59,349 nucleotides of DNA from Vulcanimicrobiota bacterium (GCA_027459845.1 DAIDGS010000160.1:1-59349), one strand, 5' to 3'. Shown: positions 36,736 to 44,866, numbered from the stretch's first letter. Notes: generated by a model from the sequence alone, not told the origin. Translations and numbers: made by a program.

Positions 36736-37359
36736 ATGGATTCACGGCGCACCCGACGCATTCTCTGGCTGGCGCTGCTCCTGTCGCTGGCCGTTCACGC
36801 GCTGATCGCGCTGAACGTGCATCCGCAGCGTGAGCCCGCCACGCCGGGCGTCGAACGCGTCTTCATCGAGCGTCGTCCGCTGGTGATCGCCAAGGCACCG
36901 ACCCCGCCGCCGACGCCGCGCCCGACGCCCAGGCCGGTTGCCTCGCCCGCGCCCGCGGTCTCCGCGCCGCCGCACGCCAAGCCGCGCGGCACCGGGCACG
37001 GTCGCGCCAGTTCGCCGCCGGCCAGACCGGCTGCGCCCACGCCGTCGCCGCGCCCGGTGCCCAGCGCTCCGACCTGCACGCAGACCTCGGCGCCGGCGGC
37101 GCTGCTGGCAACGCCGTCACCGCCGATCCTCCCGGTCGCGGCGCGCGCGGCCGGCACCAGCGGGACGACGATCGTTACCGTCGCGCTCGACCCTCACGGG
37201 ACGGTGATCGGTACGTCGCTGGCGCAGAGCAGCGGCAACCCGGCGCTCGATGCGATCGCGACGCAGTTGGCCGTACAAGCCCGCTACGCGCCCGCGGTTC
37301 GGGCCTGCCGGGCGGTCGCCGGAACCTATGCGTTCAGCGTCGAGTTCGCGGCGTGGTGA
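36736..37359 (+). CDS. Second TonB-like protein
   Basis: A 207-residue relative of TonB: a membrane helix at about residues 9-26 (ILWLALLLSLAVHALIAL), a long Pro/Ala linker with PTP repeats, and a compact C-terminal TonB-like domain (GTTIVTVALDPHGTVIGTSL, YAPAVRACRAVAGTYAF). It is shorter than the first TonB and has a different linker, so it may serve another receptor set or act with the TPR protein. ATG 36736 with AAGGACGCG upstream; it lies 84 bases after tonB. Confidence 0.83.
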   Translation: MDSRRTRRILWLALLLSLAVHALIALNVHPQREPATPGVERVFIERRPLVIAKAPTPPPTPRPTPRPVASPAPAVSAPPHAKPRGTGHGRASSPPARPAAPTPSPRPVPSAPTCTQTSAPAALLATPSPPILPVAARAAGTSGTTIVTVALDPHGTVIGTSLAQSSGNPALDAIATQLAVQARYAPAVRACRAVAGTYAFSVEFAAW

Positions 37360-37375
37360 GCGCCACGCGTCTGGG

Positions 37376-37762
37376 CTAGAGCATCCCCATGTCGCGCAGC
37401 AGCCGCAGCGTATCGATGTAGCGCTGCAGGGTGTTGCGCGTCTCGTCGTCCAGGTCCAGGAAGGCGACGCCGGTGCGGTAGCGCTGCAGCAGTGCGTCGT
37501 ACTGCGACCAGCGCACCACTCCGCGCAGCCGAAGGATGGGTTGCCGGTCGCCGCGCAACTCGAGTTGCACGCTCAGCGGCGCTTCGCGCGCGAGTTCCGC
37601 ATTGGTCAGCATCGCCATGCCGCCGATCGCGATGTCGTACGTCTCGGTGAACTCCGGCGCAAACTCATCGCCGATCGTGTATGAGACCAAGAGCATGTCG
37701 CCGACGCGCTGGAAACGGCGCTCGGTTTGGTCGCTTTCGCCCTCGGTGTGGACGCGCTCCAT
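37376..37762 (-). CDS. PilZ-domain protein
   Basis: A 128-residue single-domain protein resembling PilZ c-di-GMP receptors. The N-terminal RRFQRV gives the RxxxR motif (R15, R19), and DIAIGGMAM (43-51) is the second motif, but the usual serine of (D/N)xSxxG is alanine here. Binding of c-di-GMP is therefore likely but not certain. HD-GYP-type genes at 40.2 and 45.3 kb make c-di-GMP signalling plausible for this organism. It is transcribed away from uppP and ends convergently with the second TonB-like gene. Confidence 0.78.
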   Translation of the reverse strand: MERVHTEGESDQTERRFQRVGDMLLVSYTIGDEFAPEFTETYDIAIGGMAMLTNAELAREAPLSVQLELRGDRQPILRLRGVVRWSQYDALLQRYRTGVAFLDLDDETRNTLQRYIDTLRLLRDMGML

Positions 37763-37842
37763 CGAGTCGCGCCTTATGGCGCGTGGTCGTCCAATCCTTC
37801 CCGCGGAAGGCTGCGCGGCGCGTCTGGGCGTAACCGTCGCCC

Positions 37843-38700
37843 GTGACCTTCATCCAGTCCCTTGGGCTCGCGCTGCTTCAGGGCGTCAGCGAGCTCTTTC
37901 CGATCTCCAGCCTGGGCCACACGATCCTCGTTCCGGCCGTGCTCCAGTGGCACAACATCGATCGCGCATCGCCGACCTTCCTGGCCTTCGTCGTCGTGCT
38001 GCACCTCGGCACCGCCGTTGCGTTGCTGATCTTCTATCGCCGGCGCTGGGTGGCGATCGTGCGGGCGCTGGTCGCCAGCGTCGTGCGCGGCCGGCTCAGC
38101 GACGATCCCGACGAGCGCTTCGGGTGGCTGCTGGTGGTCGGCACGATTCCGGTTGGAATCCTGGGCGTGCTCTTTCAGAAAAGCGTGACCGCGTTGCTCG
38201 GCTCGCCCGCCTGGGCCGCACTCTTCCTGTTTGCCAACGGGTTGATCATGTTCTTCGGCGAGTACCTGCGCCGGCGCGAACTGGCGGCCGGGCGCCGCGA
38301 CGTGCGCGTCGAGCGCATGAGCTACGGAAAGAGCGTGGTCATCGGGCTCGCTCAGTCGCTGGCGCTGCTGCCCGGCATTTCGCGCTCGGGAACCTCGATG
38401 GTTGCGGGATTGCTCTGCGATCTCGACCACGAGGATGCGGCGCGCTTCTCGTTCATGCTGGCGACGCCGGTCATCCTGGCCGCCGCGCTGCTCGAGACGC
38501 CGCGTCTGTTCGCTCCCGGCGCGCACGGGATCGCGCTCGAGGCGGTCCTCGGGGGCATCGTCGCCGGACTCGCAGCTTACGCGTCGGTCGCGTTTCTCAC
38601 CCGTTACTTCACCTCGAACGACTTGCGCCCGTTTGGCTGGTACTGCACCGTAGCCGGGGCGCTGTGCTTCGTCCTCGCCATCAAGGGAGTCATCGTATGA
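37843..38700 (+). CDS. uppP: Undecaprenyl-diphosphatase UppP (BacA)
   Basis: A 285-residue polytopic membrane enzyme that dephosphorylates undecaprenyl pyrophosphate, recycling the lipid carrier for peptidoglycan and other glycans. Motif 1 is LLQGVSELFPISSLGH (residues 11-26), motif 2 LPGISRSGTSMVAGLL (about 172-187); both contain the catalytic Glu and Arg/Ser residues. About eight membrane segments are visible. Start GTG at 37843. It overlaps the next small membrane gene by 4 bases. Confidence 0.95.
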   Translation: MTFIQSLGLALLQGVSELFPISSLGHTILVPAVLQWHNIDRASPTFLAFVVVLHLGTAVALLIFYRRRWVAIVRALVASVVRGRLSDDPDERFGWLLVVGTIPVGILGVLFQKSVTALLGSPAWAALFLFANGLIMFFGEYLRRRELAAGRRDVRVERMSYGKSVVIGLAQSLALLPGISRSGTSMVAGLLCDLDHEDAARFSFMLATPVILAAALLETPRLFAPGAHGIALEAVLGGIVAGLAAYASVAFLTRYFTSNDLRPFGWYCTVAGALCFVLAIKGVIV

Positions 38701-38891
38701 AAGCCCTCGCGTACGTTCTCGCACTCGTCTTCTTCGTGCTCGGCATCCTCTACGGGATGGGAAAGATCGAGTTCCTCACGCGATCGGGCACCGCGCATCC
38801 CTCGCACGTCTCGCATCTGATCCTGTGCTGGGTGATTGCGCTGCTCTGCCTGATTTGGGCGCGCTTCCAGGGGGCTCCAGCCCGCCGCTAA
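38697..38891 (+). CDS. Small two-helix membrane protein
   Basis: A 64-residue unrecognised protein translated from an ATGA overlap with uppP. It has two hydrophobic segments (about residues 3-21, ALAYVLALVFFVLGILYGM; and 41-56, LILCWVIALLCLIWARF) linked by a polar loop with several His. The tight coupling to uppP suggests a function in the same membrane or a partner of UppP. No motif identifies it. Confidence 0.72.
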   Translation: MKALAYVLALVFFVLGILYGMGKIEFLTRSGTAHPSHVSHLILCWVIALLCLIWARFQGAPARR

Positions 38892-39313
38892 CCGCCACCC
38901 GCTCGTCGCGCCGCATCGTGCGGCGCTCCTGCTACGCCGCGCTCGCGGCACCTTCAGTGGAAGTTGACCTCCGTGTCAATGCCGCTCGCGTCGGAGTCCC
39001 CCGCGCCACCGCCGCATCCGCCGCCGGGCGCGCAGAATCGCTCTCGCGGCTCAGGGCGTCGCTCGCCGTGCCACTCGGCGTCGCGGTGCGCCGCGCCTCG
39101 GCAGCAGATGCAACGGGGCGCTGGCGCGGGGAGTCGTCACAAGCGAGGCGTGCGACGTTTTCGCAAAAGCCAGGAGGGCGAATTCCTTTTGCACGTTGCG
39201 AAAACGCGCCCGAGCAGGAGCGAGCAGGAGGCGAGCGACGAGCGTCCTCGCGGTGACGACTCCCCGTGCCGGCGCCGCCGAAGCGCAGCGGCCCGAAGCG
39301 CAGGCGGCGCGCC
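38892..39313. other. 422-base gene-free stretch between convergent genes
   Basis: No reading frame here has believable codon use or protein character. The stretch contains TTGAC-N6-GTCAA (38964-38979), a long nested palindrome (39128-39265, listed separately) and two tandem copies of CGAGCAGGAG (39211-39230). In such a compact genome a gap this long between convergent genes stands out and may hold an untranslated RNA or a dispersed repeat. Neither strand has a clear promoter. Confidence 0.5.
39128..39265. repeat. Nested long palindrome
   Basis: GGGGAGTCGTCAC (39128-39140) is mirrored perfectly by GTGACGACTCCCC (39253-39265). Inside, CGTTTTCGCAA (39156-39166) pairs with TTGCGAAAACG (39196-39206), and GCAAAAG (39163-39169) can alternatively pair with CTTTTGC (39186-39192). 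The outer, inner and alternative arms would form a branched cruciform or RNA. The structure looks like a dispersed intergenic repeat or a small RNA; copies elsewhere in the genome cannot be checked here. Confidence 0.7.
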
Positions 39314-40228
39314 TTACTTTTTGGCGATCAGGTAGATTTCGTACGGGTGCGGCGCGAGCACTTCGACGTTCGGGCGGGCGTTGGCGACGATCCCCTCGAT
39401 GTCGGCGAGCCGCTGCTCGGTGGTCTGCACGATGACCAGTGGGTAGGCATCGGCCGCCGAGAGCACGCTGGCGAGCGCGCGTGCGTAGGCCGGCGGGTCG
39501 GCGGCGCGGGCGCCGAAGAGTGAATCGCGATAGGCGTGCTCGATGGTGAAGTAGGGATTGCCTTGCCACCACGCCTCCCACATCCAGATGCGCGCGTCCG
39601 CGCTGCGGAACGAGTTGCGCGCCGGCGGTGCGAGGAAGAGCGCGTCGGCGCGCTGGGCCTCGACGGTGGTCAGCACGTCGGTCTGGCGAATCGTGTTGTG
39701 CCGCATGTTGGCGACCACCCACGCCTCGGTCTCGCGGATGTACGACCACGCCAACTCGCTCGGCGCGACGTCGGGCATGTCGTCGGGGTTTTGGGTCTTT
39801 TGCAGCCAGTAGCAGAAGGTGCGCCACAGCCCGAGGATCGCCAAGCCGGTCTGCCCGTCGCTGCGCAGGTTGCGCACGTTGTCGTGCCACACGCTCAGGT
39901 AGACGCACTGTTCTTCGGAGAAGAAGACGCCTTCCCACGCCTTAAAGGTGTCGAGCGAGTAGATGCGCCCGGGCAGCATCTCGACGATCTCGCCGACTTC
40001 GGAATCGCGCAGGATCGTGAGGTCGTTGGCGACGATGCCCTCGCCGACGCGCACGAACCACTCCAGCAGGTCGCCGCCGTGCACCGCGATGCCGTGGCGC
40101 TTGAGGTAGTTCAAGTGAGTGGGCAGGCCCATGAACGGGTCGACCATGCTGGCACAACCGTTGCGCTGCAGGATCTCGTGCAGTCGTGAGGGCGAGATCC
40201 GCCGGGTGCGTTCCTGAAGCTCGATCAC
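39314..40228 (-). CDS. D12-class DNA adenine methylase-like protein, catalytic motif degenerate
   Basis: A 304-residue protein. SMVDPFMGLPTHLNYLKRHG (about residues 28-46) looks like the SAM-binding motif I of D12 adenine methylases, GIVANDL (65-71) like the following acidic loop, and the C-terminal region ends YEIYLIAKK as in Dam-type enzymes. The catalytic motif position DALFLAPPARNSF (195-207) has APPA in place of DPPY, so methylation is doubtful. GTG start overlaps the HD-like gene's stop (GTGA). I place the fold by resemblance only. Confidence 0.55.
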   Translation of the reverse strand: MIELQERTRRISPSRLHEILQRNGCASMVDPFMGLPTHLNYLKRHGIAVHGGDLLEWFVRVGEGIVANDLTILRDSEVGEIVEMLPGRIYSLDTFKAWEGVFFSEEQCVYLSVWHDNVRNLRSDGQTGLAILGLWRTFCYWLQKTQNPDDMPDVAPSELAWSYIRETEAWVVANMRHNTIRQTDVLTTVEAQRADALFLAPPARNSFRSADARIWMWEAWWQGNPYFTIEHAYRDSLFGARAADPPAYARALASVLSAADAYPLVIVQTTEQRLADIEGIVANARPNVEVLAPHPYEIYLIAKK

Positions 40229-41385
40229 GCGCGCACCTTGGCCGTCTCGAGGATCGCCCGCACGACGGCGGGATCGAACTGGGTTCCGGCTGCGCCGTCG
40301 ATGCGGTCCTTGTGATCCAACCCGGTGTATGCGATCGCCGCCGCCAAAACGGCGGCGGCGCGCGGGATCGCCTTCTGCCGCAGCCCGTGCGGCTTGCCGC
40401 TGCCGTCGAACCACTCGGCGCGTGCGCCCACGATCGCGGCGACCGGCGCCAGCGCGGCGATGCCGTCGAGCATCGCGGCGGCGGCGAGGGCGTGGGCGGC
40501 GCGATCGTCGATTCCCAAGCGCGCGAGCGGATCAAACGCGGCTTCGCTGCGCTCGACCACGGCCGGCGTGCTGGTCACTTCGCCGGCGCCGTAGATGCGC
40601 GCGGCGATGGCCAGCGCGTTGCGTTCGACCGGGGCGAGATCGAGGATCGCGGCGGCGCCCTCGCTCAGCCGCGCGACGCGCTGCCAGCGGCCGTCGACGC
40701 CGAGATGGGCGTCGATGCGATCGGCGATGCGATCGAGCAGGGTGGCGTGTGCGTCTGCGAGCACCGGGGCCAGCGCGTCGAGCGGCGGCGCGACCGCCGC
40801 GACCTCACCGCCGACGGTGTGAAACCACATCGTGAACGTACGGGCCATCTCCGGTGAATAGGCGCGCCCGGCGCCGTCGGTCACGAAACCGAGAGATTCC
40901 TCGGGATCGTCGCACGCCACGAAGGCGCTTGCCAGCGCCAGCACCACGGCTGCGCGCGGGATGCCGTGCCAACGCAGTTGATCGGGATAGCCGGTGCCGT
41001 CCCAGCGTTCGGCCTGCCAGCGGATCAAGTCGGCGGTCGCGGGCGGCAACTCGGCGATCGTTTCGGCGATGCGGGCACCCTGGGCCGGAACGTCCCAGTC
41101 CTCCATGCGCGCGATGCGTTCCGGAAGCGTCTCGCCGGCGCGGTGCGCGCGATTGCCGATGGCGCCGACCGCGTGAAGCAGTCCCGCAAAGTAGAGCGCG
41201 TCGGTGAGATCGGGGGCGATGCCGGCGACGCCGGCCAGCGAGACGGCCGTCGCTGCAACCCTGCCGGAGGTTTGGGGACGGCAACCTCGGGCCGCATCGC
41301 CGACCGCGCCATAGAGTGCCAGGAGGTCGGCGAGCAGGCGCTGCTGCGCCCGAGGATCGCCGCCGGTGTCCTGGAATAGCGTCAT
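40225..41385 (-). CDS. Tandem HD-GYP-like protein, metal dyad degenerate
   Basis: A 386-residue protein with two HD-GYP-like halves. The first keeps ERWDGTGYPDQLRWHGIPRA (about residues 126-145) but has LLHAVGA (69-75) where HDIGK is expected. The second has WFDGSGKPHGLRQKAIPRAA near residue 330. The metal-binding His-Asp pairs are largely lost, so it probably does not hydrolyse c-di-GMP. It may bind nucleotides or act as a scaffold for the downstream methylase-like protein, to which it is coupled. The ATG lies about 5 nt after the predicted transcript start. Confidence 0.72.
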   Translation of the reverse strand: MTLFQDTGGDPRAQQRLLADLLALYGAVGDAARGCRPQTSGRVAATAVSLAGVAGIAPDLTDALYFAGLLHAVGAIGNRAHRAGETLPERIARMEDWDVPAQGARIAETIAELPPATADLIRWQAERWDGTGYPDQLRWHGIPRAAVVLALASAFVACDDPEESLGFVTDGAGRAYSPEMARTFTMWFHTVGGEVAAVAPPLDALAPVLADAHATLLDRIADRIDAHLGVDGRWQRVARLSEGAAAILDLAPVERNALAIAARIYGAGEVTSTPAVVERSEAAFDPLARLGIDDRAAHALAAAAMLDGIAALAPVAAIVGARAEWFDGSGKPHGLRQKAIPRAAAVLAAAIAYTGLDHKDRIDGAAGTQFDPAVVRAILETAKVRA

Positions 41386-41395
41386 CGTCGTAGCC

Positions 41396-41406
41396 GATTA
41401 TATAGT
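41396..41406. promoter_or_regulatory. Overlapping divergent promoters, likely leaderless transcripts
   Basis: The 24-base gap between the HD-like gene (start 41385, minus) and moaC (start 41410, plus) contains GATTATATAGT. On the minus strand ATTATA reads as a perfect TATAAT (41402-41397), giving a start only about 5 nt from the ATG. On the plus strand GATTAT or TATATA would place transcript starts at 41408-41411, on or next to the GTG of moaC. Neither gene has room for a ribosome site. Confidence 0.5.
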
Positions 41407-41409
41407 GCC

Positions 41410-41877
41410 GTGCCGAAACCCTCACATATTTCCGCCGACGGCAGCATTTCCATGGTCGACGTCTCGGGCAAGACTCCGTCGGTACGGACCGCACGGGCCG
41501 AAGCCTACGTCCGCATGAGTGCCGCCGCCCGTACCGCCGTCACCGAGGCAACGCTCTCGAAGGGTGACGCTTTGGTGACCGCGCAAGTCGCCGGAATCAT
41601 GGCCGCCAAGCAGACCGCCGGGCTGATCCCGCTCGCGCATCCGTTGGCGCTCGCCACGGTGGACGTGCAGTTTGCGTGGGTCGAGGACGGCTTGCACGTG
41701 ACCGCGACGGCGACCACCGTCGGGCCGACCGGCGTCGAGCTGGAGGCGATGGTGGCGGTGACGGTCGCGGCGCTCACGCTTTACGACATGACCAAAGCGG
41801 TCGATCGCGCCATCCGCATCGACGGCGTACGGCTGCTCGCCAAAAGCGGCGGCAAGAGCGGCGCATGGCAGGCATGA
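41410..41877 (+). CDS. moaC: Cyclic pyranopterin monophosphate synthase MoaC
   Basis: A 155-residue enzyme that converts the MoaA product into cyclic pyranopterin monophosphate in molybdenum cofactor synthesis. Landmarks: SMVDVSGKTPSVRTARAEA, AGIMAAKQTAGLIPLAHPL, GVELEAMVAVTVAALTLYDM and the tail LLAKSGGKSG. Start GTG 41410 with no ribosome site. moaA is not in the window. mogA is coupled to it by an ATGA overlap, and four folate genes follow. Confidence 0.95.
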   Translation: MPKPSHISADGSISMVDVSGKTPSVRTARAEAYVRMSAAARTAVTEATLSKGDALVTAQVAGIMAAKQTAGLIPLAHPLALATVDVQFAWVEDGLHVTATATTVGPTGVELEAMVAVTVAALTLYDMTKAVDRAIRIDGVRLLAKSGGKSGAWQA

Positions 41878-42356
41878 ATGCGGCCACGGCGCTGATCGTG
41901 CTGTCGGATCGCGCGGCTTCGGGCGAGCGGCCGGATCGCTGCTTGGAAGCGATGCGCGAGATGCTCGGCGCCGCCTACCCGATCGTGCGCGAACGCATCC
42001 TCCCCGACGATCCGAGCGCGCTGCAGGCCGAGCTCATCGAGCTGGCCGATGCCGGCAGCGCCGGGCTGATTCTCACCAGCGGCGGAACCGGCGTGGGTGC
42101 GCGCGACCGCACGCCGCAGGCGACCGCGGCGATTCTCGACTACGAAGTTCCGGGTATCCCCGAGGCGATTCGAGCGGCCTCGGTGCCGCTGATCGCCACC
42201 GCGATGCTCTCGCGCGCGGTGGCCGGCGTACGGCATCGCACGCTGATCGTCAACCTCCCGGGCAGCCCGCGCGCGGTGCGCGAATCGTTGGCGGTGGTGC
42301 TGCCGGTCATTCCGCACGCGCTCGAACTGCTGGCCGGCGAGTCGCCCGACGGATGA
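41874..42356 (+). CDS. mogA: Molybdopterin adenylyltransferase (MogA/MoaB family)
   Basis: A 160-residue protein of the MoCF_biosynth domain that adenylylates molybdopterin before MoeA inserts Mo. LTSGGTGVGARDRTPQAT (about residues 69-86) and VNLPGSPRAVRESL are diagnostic. I chose ATG 41874, overlapping the moaC stop; ATG 41865 adds three residues. The family members MogA and MoaB cannot be separated confidently by eye. folC follows with a 4-base overlap. Confidence 0.92.
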   Translation: MNAATALIVLSDRAASGERPDRCLEAMREMLGAAYPIVRERILPDDPSALQAELIELADAGSAGLILTSGGTGVGARDRTPQATAAILDYEVPGIPEAIRAASVPLIATAMLSRAVAGVRHRTLIVNLPGSPRAVRESLAVVLPVIPHALELLAGESPDG

Positions 42357-43681
42357 GTTCGCCCGCCTACGCGCGCGCCGAAGCCTATCTGCTGGCGACG
42401 ATCGGCGAAGTCGCCTCGCCGCGCACCGCGTACAAGCTCGACCGCATGCGCGCGCTGCTGCACCGCTTGGACGATCCGCAGCGCGCCTATCCGAGCGTGC
42501 ACGTCGCGGGCACCAGCGGCAAGGGGTCGACCGCAACGCTGATCGCCGCCGCATTGGCCGCCGCCGGTAAGCGTACCGCGCTGCACACCAAACCGCATCT
42601 CGCCTCGATGACCGAGCGCGTGGTCGTCGACAGCGCGCCGATTTCGCCGGAGCGTTTCGGCGCGCTGCTGGACGAGATGATGCCGGCGATCGAGGCCGTG
42701 GTCGCGACCTTCGGGCGCCCGACCTACTACGAAACGCTGCTGGCGCTCGCGCTGCTGCACTTCGCACAGGCGCACGTCGACGTCGCCGTGATCGAGGCCG
42801 GTTTGGGCGGCCGGCTGGACGGAACCAACGTGATCGTTCCCGAGGTCGCGGCGATCACGTCGATCGGGTTCGATCACACCGAGGTGCTCGGCGATACGTT
42901 GAGCGCGATTGCGCGCGAGAAGGCCGGCATCGCGAAACCGGGCGTCCCGCTGGTGGTCGCTCCGGTCGACGCCGAGGCGCGGGCCGCGATCGGCGTGGTT
43001 GCGGCCGAGGCCGGCGCGCCGGTGATCGACGTCGAGCCGGTGGTGCGCGTCGAGGCGCTCGAACGCACGCCGCGCGGCCAGCGCCTGGACGCGCTGACGG
43101 CGCGCGGAACCTACCGCATCCGGCTGCCGCTGGCCGGCGCCTTTCAGCGCCGCAACGTCGCGACCGCGCTCGCGGTGCTCGAGGCGTTGCCGGCGGCGCT
43201 GCGGCCCGCGCTCGCGGCGGTCGAGCGCGGTTTCGAACGCGTCGCGATTCCCGGACGGATGGAGGTGATCGGCGACGATCCGCCGGTCGTCTTCGACATC
43301 GCGCACAACCCCGAGAAAATGGCACAGCTGCGCGCGGCGCTGCACGAGCGCTTTCCGGGCCGCGCGCTACGCTACGTCGTGGCCGTCTCCGAAGGGAAGG
43401 ACGCTCCCGGGCTGGTCGCGCTGCTGCGCGATGCGGCGAGCGTGACGTTCACGCGCTTTGATGCGGCAGGGCGGAGCGCGATTGCGCCGATGCGGCTTAG
43501 CGCGATCGCGCGCGGACTCGGCATCGGCAGCCGCGAAATCGAGGACCCGCGCGAAGCGCTGCACGTCGCGCGCGCGACCGCGGCGTACGACGACGTGGTG
43601 ATCGTTACCGGATCGACGTTCATCGTCGCGACGTTGCGCGCGTGGTGGTCGCAAGAGCGTGTCGCGATTCCGATCCGCTGA
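42353..43681 (+). CDS. folC: Bifunctional folylpolyglutamate/dihydrofolate synthase
   Basis: A 442-residue Mur-ligase-fold enzyme that adds glutamate to dihydropteroate or folates. The P-loop is VHVAGTSGKGSTATLIAAAL (about residues 49-68), followed by TKPHLASMTERV, the second ATPase motif VAVIEAGLGGRLDGTNV, and DIAHNPEKMAQLRAAL. It shares an ATGA overlap with mogA and leads the folP, folB, folK genes. Both Moco and folate begin from GTP-derived pterins, so the operon groups pterin cofactors. Confidence 0.95.
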   Translation: MSSPAYARAEAYLLATIGEVASPRTAYKLDRMRALLHRLDDPQRAYPSVHVAGTSGKGSTATLIAAALAAAGKRTALHTKPHLASMTERVVVDSAPISPERFGALLDEMMPAIEAVVATFGRPTYYETLLALALLHFAQAHVDVAVIEAGLGGRLDGTNVIVPEVAAITSIGFDHTEVLGDTLSAIAREKAGIAKPGVPLVVAPVDAEARAAIGVVAAEAGAPVIDVEPVVRVEALERTPRGQRLDALTARGTYRIRLPLAGAFQRRNVATALAVLEALPAALRPALAAVERGFERVAIPGRMEVIGDDPPVVFDIAHNPEKMAQLRAALHERFPGRALRYVVAVSEGKDAPGLVALLRDAASVTFTRFDAAGRSAIAPMRLSAIARGLGIGSREIEDPREALHVARATAAYDDVVIVTGSTFIVATLRAWWSQERVAIPIR

Positions 43682-44519
43682 TCCCACGGCCCTGACGGTG
43701 CGCGACCTCCACTTGGCGTGGGGCCGCCGCACCTACGTCATGGGCATCGTCAACGTCACGCCGGATTCGTTCTCGGGCGACGGGCGGTCGTGCTGCGAGG
43801 CGGCGGTGGCGCACGCCCTCGCGCAGTACGCCGCCGGTGCCGATCTGCTCGACGTCGGCGGCGAGTCGACGCGGCCGGGCTACGTTGCGGTCGAGACTGC
43901 GATCGAGATCGAGCGGGTGGTGCCGGTGATCCGCGCGGTGCGCGCGCAGTTGCCGGGCGTACCGATCTCGATCGATACCTATAAACCGGCGGTGGCGCGC
44001 GCGGCCGCCGATGCGGGGGCCGACATCATCAACTCGATTTGGGGCGCGGCCGACGACCTTCTGGCGCTCGCGTCCGAGCGCGCTATGCCGCTGATCGCGA
44101 TGCACAACCGCACCGAGCGCACCTATCCGCGTGGCGTGGTTGCCGAGGTCGTCGCCGAGTTGGCGGCCTGGGCCTCGCGCGCGCGCGGCTATGGCCTCGG
44201 GCCCGAGCGGCTCTGGCTCGATCCCGGGATCGGCTTCGGCAAGACGGCCGATCACAACGTCGCGATGCTCGCGCAGCTCGAACGGGTTACCGGCCTCGGG
44301 CATCCGGTGCTGATCGGGACGTCGCGCAAGTCGTCGATCGGCAGGCTGACCGGCCGCGCGGTCGGCGAACGTTTGGCCGGATCGCTGGCGGCGACCGCCC
44401 TGGCGGTGGCGGCCGGCGCCGACGTGGTGCGCGTCCACGACGTTGCCGCGACGCGCGACGCGGTCGCGGTTGCCGACGCGGTGGTGCGCGACTGGAGGCC
44501 GGCCGGATGGACCGAATAA
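43659..44519 (+). CDS. folP: Dihydropteroate synthase
   Basis: A 286-residue TIM-barrel enzyme joining p-aminobenzoate to dihydropterin pyrophosphate; sulfonamides target this step. Signature segments: MGIVNVTPDSFSGDGR, LLDVGGESTRPG, and WLDPGIGFGKTADHNVAML with ADVVRVHDV. The GTG at 43659 overlaps folC by 23 bases; a second GTG at 43698 (RDLHLAWGRRTYV) gives a more usual N-terminus with no overlap. Its stop overlaps folB by 13 bases. Confidence 0.95.
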   Translation: MSRFRSADPTALTVRDLHLAWGRRTYVMGIVNVTPDSFSGDGRSCCEAAVAHALAQYAAGADLLDVGGESTRPGYVAVETAIEIERVVPVIRAVRAQLPGVPISIDTYKPAVARAAADAGADIINSIWGAADDLLALASERAMPLIAMHNRTERTYPRGVVAEVVAELAAWASRARGYGLGPERLWLDPGIGFGKTADHNVAMLAQLERVTGLGHPVLIGTSRKSSIGRLTGRAVGERLAGSLAATALAVAAGADVVRVHDVAATRDAVAVADAVVRDWRPAGWTE

Positions 44520-44866
44520 CGCTGCGCGGCGTGCGCGCCAATGGACGCCACGGCAACGACCCGGGCGAGCGCGATCGCGCGCAGCCCTTCGACCTCGATC
44601 TCGCGATCGAACTCGATCTGGCGGCCGCCGCGCGCTCCGACGATCTGCGCGATACGCTCGATTACGCCGCGCTGGCGCGTCGCGTCGTCGCGATCGTCGA
44701 GCAGACCTCGTACCGGCTGCTCGAACGACTCGCCGCCGACGTCGCGGCCGCGCTGCTCGACGACGCGCGCGTGCGCCGCGTCGAGGTGACGATCGCCAAG
44801 CCCGGCCTGCTGGCGGGTGCGACGCCGGCGGTGACGCTGGTGCGCGCGCGCGCGGCGAACCCGTGA
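44507..44866 (+). CDS. folB: Dihydroneopterin aldolase
   Basis: A 119-residue enzyme converting dihydroneopterin to 6-hydroxymethyl-dihydropterin. It shows the family start ITLRGVRANGRHGNDPGERD, then SDDLRDTLDYAALARRV and the catalytic lysine in VTIAKPGLL. ATG 44507 lies inside the end of folP. Its stop overlaps the folK start as GTGA, so the last two genes are coupled. Confidence 0.93.
   Translation: MDRITLRGVRANGRHGNDPGERDRAQPFDLDLAIELDLAAAARSDDLRDTLDYAALARRVVAIVEQTSYRLLERLAADVAAALLDDARVRRVEVTIAKPGLLAGATPAVTLVRARAANP

Noticed and set aside
38825-39256. Open frame across the gap after uppP
   Set aside because: Composition is Arg/Ala/Ser-rich and it runs through the palindromic repeat; not protein-like.
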